DNA of 64,000 bases from Tamarix chinensis (Eukaryota > Streptophyta > Magnoliopsida > Caryophyllales > Tamaricaceae), in the NCBI GenBank assembly GCA_030549775.1, contig CM060177.1, positions 64,732,638 to 64,796,637 of the forward strand, given 5' to 3'. Within the stretch, counting starts at the first letter, position 1, and each line of letters begins with the position of its first letter. This document shows, piece after piece, positions 60,757 through 64,000 of this stretch. The notes beneath the pieces are model-generated. The model did not search any database. It was not told the DNA's origin and saw only the letters and a program-made list of their open reading frames with translations. A program made the translations under genes and the position numbers.

Positions 60757-62235
60757 GTGTTTGAATGCCACAACTATTCTAATAAAAAGAAAATCAAAGT
60801 AGCAGTAGTAGAATTCACAGACTATGCATCTTCTTGGTATCATAATCTTGTCTTAACTAGGCGTAGGAGTGGAGAACCACCTATACAGACATGGGATGAA
60901 TTTAAGATTTTGATGAAAAAAAGGTTTGTTCCAAGTTATTATTATAGGAAATTACATAAAAAATTGCAAACATTAAATCAGGGGAATAGGTCTGTAGATG
61001 AATACTTTAAGGAACTAGAGGTGCTAGTGATCAAAATAGGGATTATTGAGGATGAGGATGCCACAATGGCTAGATTCTTAAGTGGATTAAACTCTGAGAT
61101 AGCTAATAAGGTAGAGTTATATCCCTGTGGAACCTTGAGTGAAATGGTTAATATAGCTACAAAGATAGAAAGTCAAATAAGGAGAACTAGGCAGTATAAA
61201 CCCCCTAGAATTGGGATTAGGTATACCCTGAAGAGGAATTTTGGAGGACCTAGTTCTGGAAACTGGAATAATAATGGAAAGTTTGAGTCTAGAGGTAAAG
61301 GTAATGAGGCTAAGGCAGGAAACATGATTGATAAAGGAAAGACTGTAGCATCTAATCCTATTAATGGCCCCAACAGAACTAGAGACATAAAATGTTTTAA
61401 GTGTGGGGGATTAGGTCACATAGCTTCTGAATGTCCTAATAAGAGGAATATCTTGATTAGAGAATCTGGAGATATAGAGTCTGAATCTGAAGAAGAAGAA
61501 GAAGAATTAGAGGTTAACTTGATTAGGGATTACATTAGTGATTCAGAAGAAGAGATAGAACTTCCAATTAGTAAAGACCTTTTTGTTGTGCGTAGGGCAT
61601 TAAACAGTAATAAGTTACCTGATCCAAATGCAATACAGAGAGAAAACATATTTCATACTAGGTGCTTAATTGATGACAACTGTTTTAATATGGAAATAGA
61701 TAGTGGTAGTTGTATAAATGCTGCTAGTACTTTATTAGTATCTAAATTAGGCTTACCAACTACTAGACATCCAAAACCTTATAGATTACAAAGGTTAAAT
61801 GAGTTAGGGGATGTTAAGGTTAGTCAATAGGTTCTAATAAACTTAAAGTTAGGTAAGTATGAAGATTCTGTTTTGTGTGATATTGTTCCAATGCATGCTG
61901 CTCATTTATTATTAGGAAGGCCTTGGCAATATGATAAGAGAGTAACACATGATGGGTACAAGAATAGATATACTATACATAAGGATGATAAAAAAATTAT
62001 TTTAGCACCTATGACTCCAAAATAAATCTTTGATGATCAAATTAAAATAAATTCTGATTATAAGGAATTAACCAAACAGAGTGTAGAGGCTGGAACTAGT
62101 TCAAAGGAGGTTAAGAAGTCATCTAGGTTTTATGCTAAGAGAGGAGATGTTGAAAAGGCTATTACACAGCAAGCAAGTGTATATTTGAGGATTTATAAAG
62201 AATTTTATGAGTGTTAATTAGAGTTAAGTGAGGAG
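60757..62235 (+). pseudogene. Gag 3' part and protease of element 3
   Basis: Open to 61830: IKVAVVEFTDYASSWYHN, LMKKRFVPSYYYRKLHKKL, the CCHC knuckle CFKCGGLGHIASEC at about 61393-61434, an acidic stretch, and the protease motif EIDSGSCINAAS. TAG 61828 replaces a glutamine codon. The frame then continues through CDIVPMHAAHLLLGRPW with further stops to 62215. It stays in one frame with RT, unlike element 2. Confidence 0.9.
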
Positions 62236-63170
62236 GTGCCTACTAATGTTAGGAAATTGTTAGAGGAATATAGTGAGTTATTCCCTGAGGAGATTCCCCA
62301 TGGATTACCTCCACTAAGGGGCATAGAACATAAAATAGACTTTATACTAGGAGTTGTTATTCCAAATAGGTCTGCTTATAGAGCTAACCTTGAGGAAGTT
62401 AAAGAATTAAGGAGGTAGGTTTCTAAATTATTGAGTAAGGGTTATATTAAGGAATCAATAAGTCCCTGTGTTGTCCCAATACTCTTAGTTCCAAAGAAAG
62501 ATGGAAGTTGGAGGATATGCATAGATAGCAGGGTAGTAAACAAAATAACCATTAAGTATAGATATCCTATACCGAGATTAGATGAAATGTTAGATCTTCT
62601 CCATGGTGCTGTAATTTTTTCAAAAATAGATTTAAAGAGTAGATATCATCAAATAAGGATGAAACCAGGAGATGAGTGGAAGACAGCCTTCAAAACAAAA
62701 TTTGGGTTATATGAGTGGTTAGTTATGTCATTTGGGTTCTCCAATGCTCCTCCAATTACCTTTATGAGGCTTATGAATCATGTGCTTAGAAATTTTATTG
62801 GGAAATTTGTAGTTATTTACTTTGATGATATACTTATTTATAGTAAATCTCTAGAAGAGTATTTGAGACATTTAAGAATCATTCTGGATGTGTTTAAAGC
62901 AGAACAGTTGTATACTAATTTAGCTAAGTCTAGGTTTTGTTTAGAAAGTGTAGTATTCCTAGCATTTTATGTTGGTAAGGATGGAATATCTGTTGATAAG
63001 GAAAAGATTAAAGCTATACAGAAGTGGCATATACCTAAAACTATGACCAAAGTTAGAAGTTTCCATGGTTTGTGTTCTTTTTATCATAGATTTGTTAGGA
63101 ATTTTAGTACCATAGCTGCTCCCTTAACAACAATAACAAAAAAGGAAAATGGTTTTAAATGGACCTTTTA
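62236..63170 (+). pseudogene. Reverse transcriptase of element 3
   Basis: ELFPEEIPHGLPPLRGIEHK, a stop at 62416, [33 protein letters not shown] (Gly to Arg relative to element 2), FGFSNAPP with one extra codon, and the catalytic YFDD at 62818-62829. It ends [18 protein letters not shown], where the RNase H would begin, and is cut there by the deletion. Confidence 0.92.
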
Positions 63171-63321
63171 CTATATTAGAAAGAATTAATGATAATGTTT
63201 ATAAAATTGATTTGCCTACTAAATTTGGTAATGTTAGTGATTCTTTTAATGTTTCTAATCTCAGTCCTTTTGTGGGTATTATTCAAGTTTCAGAGACAAA
63301 ACCTCACCAAGAAGAGGGGGA
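63171..63321 (+). pseudogene. Integrase C-terminal remnant of element 3
   Basis: Directly after the deletion joint (about 63163-63170) the other frame reads [38 protein letters not shown]. This is the end of integrase as at 52725-52850 in element 2. About 1.5 kb covering RNase H and the integrase zinc and DDE domains is missing. The polypurine tract GAAGAGGGGGA ends at 63321. Confidence 0.9.
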
Positions 63322-64000
63322 TGATATATATCTCCATAATTTGTACTTAAATAATTCTATTAATTGTTATAAATTATATTGCACATATAATTACTTTTCT
63401 TATTGTGTGATTAATTAGGAAATTAAATCAGGATATGGGAGATGGATCAAGATGATTTGTTGTGTATAGCTGTTGCTGGGTGCTGTTGGTTATAGAAATT
63501 TACTGTATTAATTTGTTGATTATCCCATATGATGCATTTGCCGACATACTTTGGCTAATGGGAATTAAGTTGGTTGTGTAATCTACCACCCGACCCATAT
63601 TTACTAGGTCAGTAGGATTGTAGATTACGCAACCCTTGGTAACCATGATTAGCTAGCAAACTTTAACTGATGGGGATTAATTTGTAAATCCATTAATTTG
63701 GATTAGTGTACATCTGTAATTTTCTTTGAAGTTGGGCTGTTTCTTTTTTGCTCCAACTCCACGATCTGTTGTTGTAAATTCTCGGCTGATTTGTGGGCTA
63801 ATATGTTGTAATTATGCGTGAGCCCATCGTCCATATAAAAGGCGTATACCAGACTGTATGTGTATTATCTTTGGTGGAATACATTCGTGGTCGATTCTTT
63901 TTTCTGGAATTCTCTCGACTTCTCTCTCTGTTTCGTGACTGTCTCATTCGCATCTTCTTCTTCTTCCTTGATCTGCTTCTTGATCTTTTTTGTTAAACAA
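63322..64000 (+). repeat. 3' LTR of element 3, cut by window edge
   Basis: First 679 bases of the LTR. It differs from the 5' LTR by substitutions and two indels: about 18 extra bases near 63776, and loss of about 34 bases just before the promoter word, leaving CATATAAAAGG near 63832. Confidence 0.93.

Larger units (their letters stand above)
58741..64000 (+). mobile_element. Ty3/gypsy LTR retrotransposon, internally deleted (element 3, runs off window)
   Basis: Same family as element 2 but clearly diverged. 5' LTR 58741-59596, tRNA-iMet site, gag, protease, RT, then a deletion joining the end of RT to the integrase C-terminus, polypurine tract and a partial 3' LTR from 63322. The 5' flank is CCATC; the matching flank lies beyond the window. 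The gag ATG is lost and stops occur at 60400, 60406, 60625, 61828, about 62023, 62215 and 62416. It has no RNase H and no integrase core. Confidence 0.95.

Overview
This is plant nuclear DNA made almost entirely of transposable elements inserted into one another. I find no cellular gene I can support. The plant assignment rests on Ty3/gypsy elements primed by initiator tRNA-Met, an Athila-type integrase relic, a plant hAT transposase relic with GGCTC-rich termini, and plant L1 reverse transcriptase zinc-finger fragments. Very AT-rich spacers and many ATT/AT microsatellites fit this. It is probably an angiosperm, perhaps a eudicot; I cannot name the species.

Layout. 1-589: 3' end of a long-LTR family with a local inversion. 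590-2080: AT-rich dispersed repeat (copy 1). 2122-5948: Athila-like relic (integrase scrap, non-coding tail, two tandem LTR-like units). 5954-11215: complete but internally deleted Ty3/gypsy element on the minus strand, TSD CTAAT. 12495 to about 29.7 kb: apparent hAT transposon, transposase on the minus strand, broken by later insertions. These are a ~2 kb segment (13246-15321), a 5.1-kb long-LTR unit (16747-25783, TSD CAAAC) that itself holds a 3.9-kb unit of the same family in reverse (18417-22332), and a gag-only LTR element (26460-29691).

29757-55725 is a giant interrupted palindrome. The left arm is about 7.5 kb (29757-37290) and the right arm about 9 kb (38640-45844 plus 53727-55725). 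A truncated L1 sits near the centre. The right arm is split by a 7.9-kb Ty3/gypsy element (45845-53726, TSD CTACC) whose gag is split by a 930-bp solo LTR (TSD AAAGG). 55726-58740 is unassigned AT-rich DNA. 58741 to the window end is a second, internally deleted member of the same gypsy family, with its 3' LTR cut by the window edge.

No element here looks autonomous. Each coding region carries stops, frameshifts, an insertion or deletions. The most complete is 45845-53726, which still shows gag, protease, RT, RNase H and integrase in order. Relative ages can be read from nesting: hAT and palindrome are old; the two long-LTR units and the gag-only element are younger than the hAT; the gypsy element at 45845 is younger than the palindrome; the solo LTR in its gag is younger still. 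Homologies between repeats were found by eye; no alignment or database search was run.
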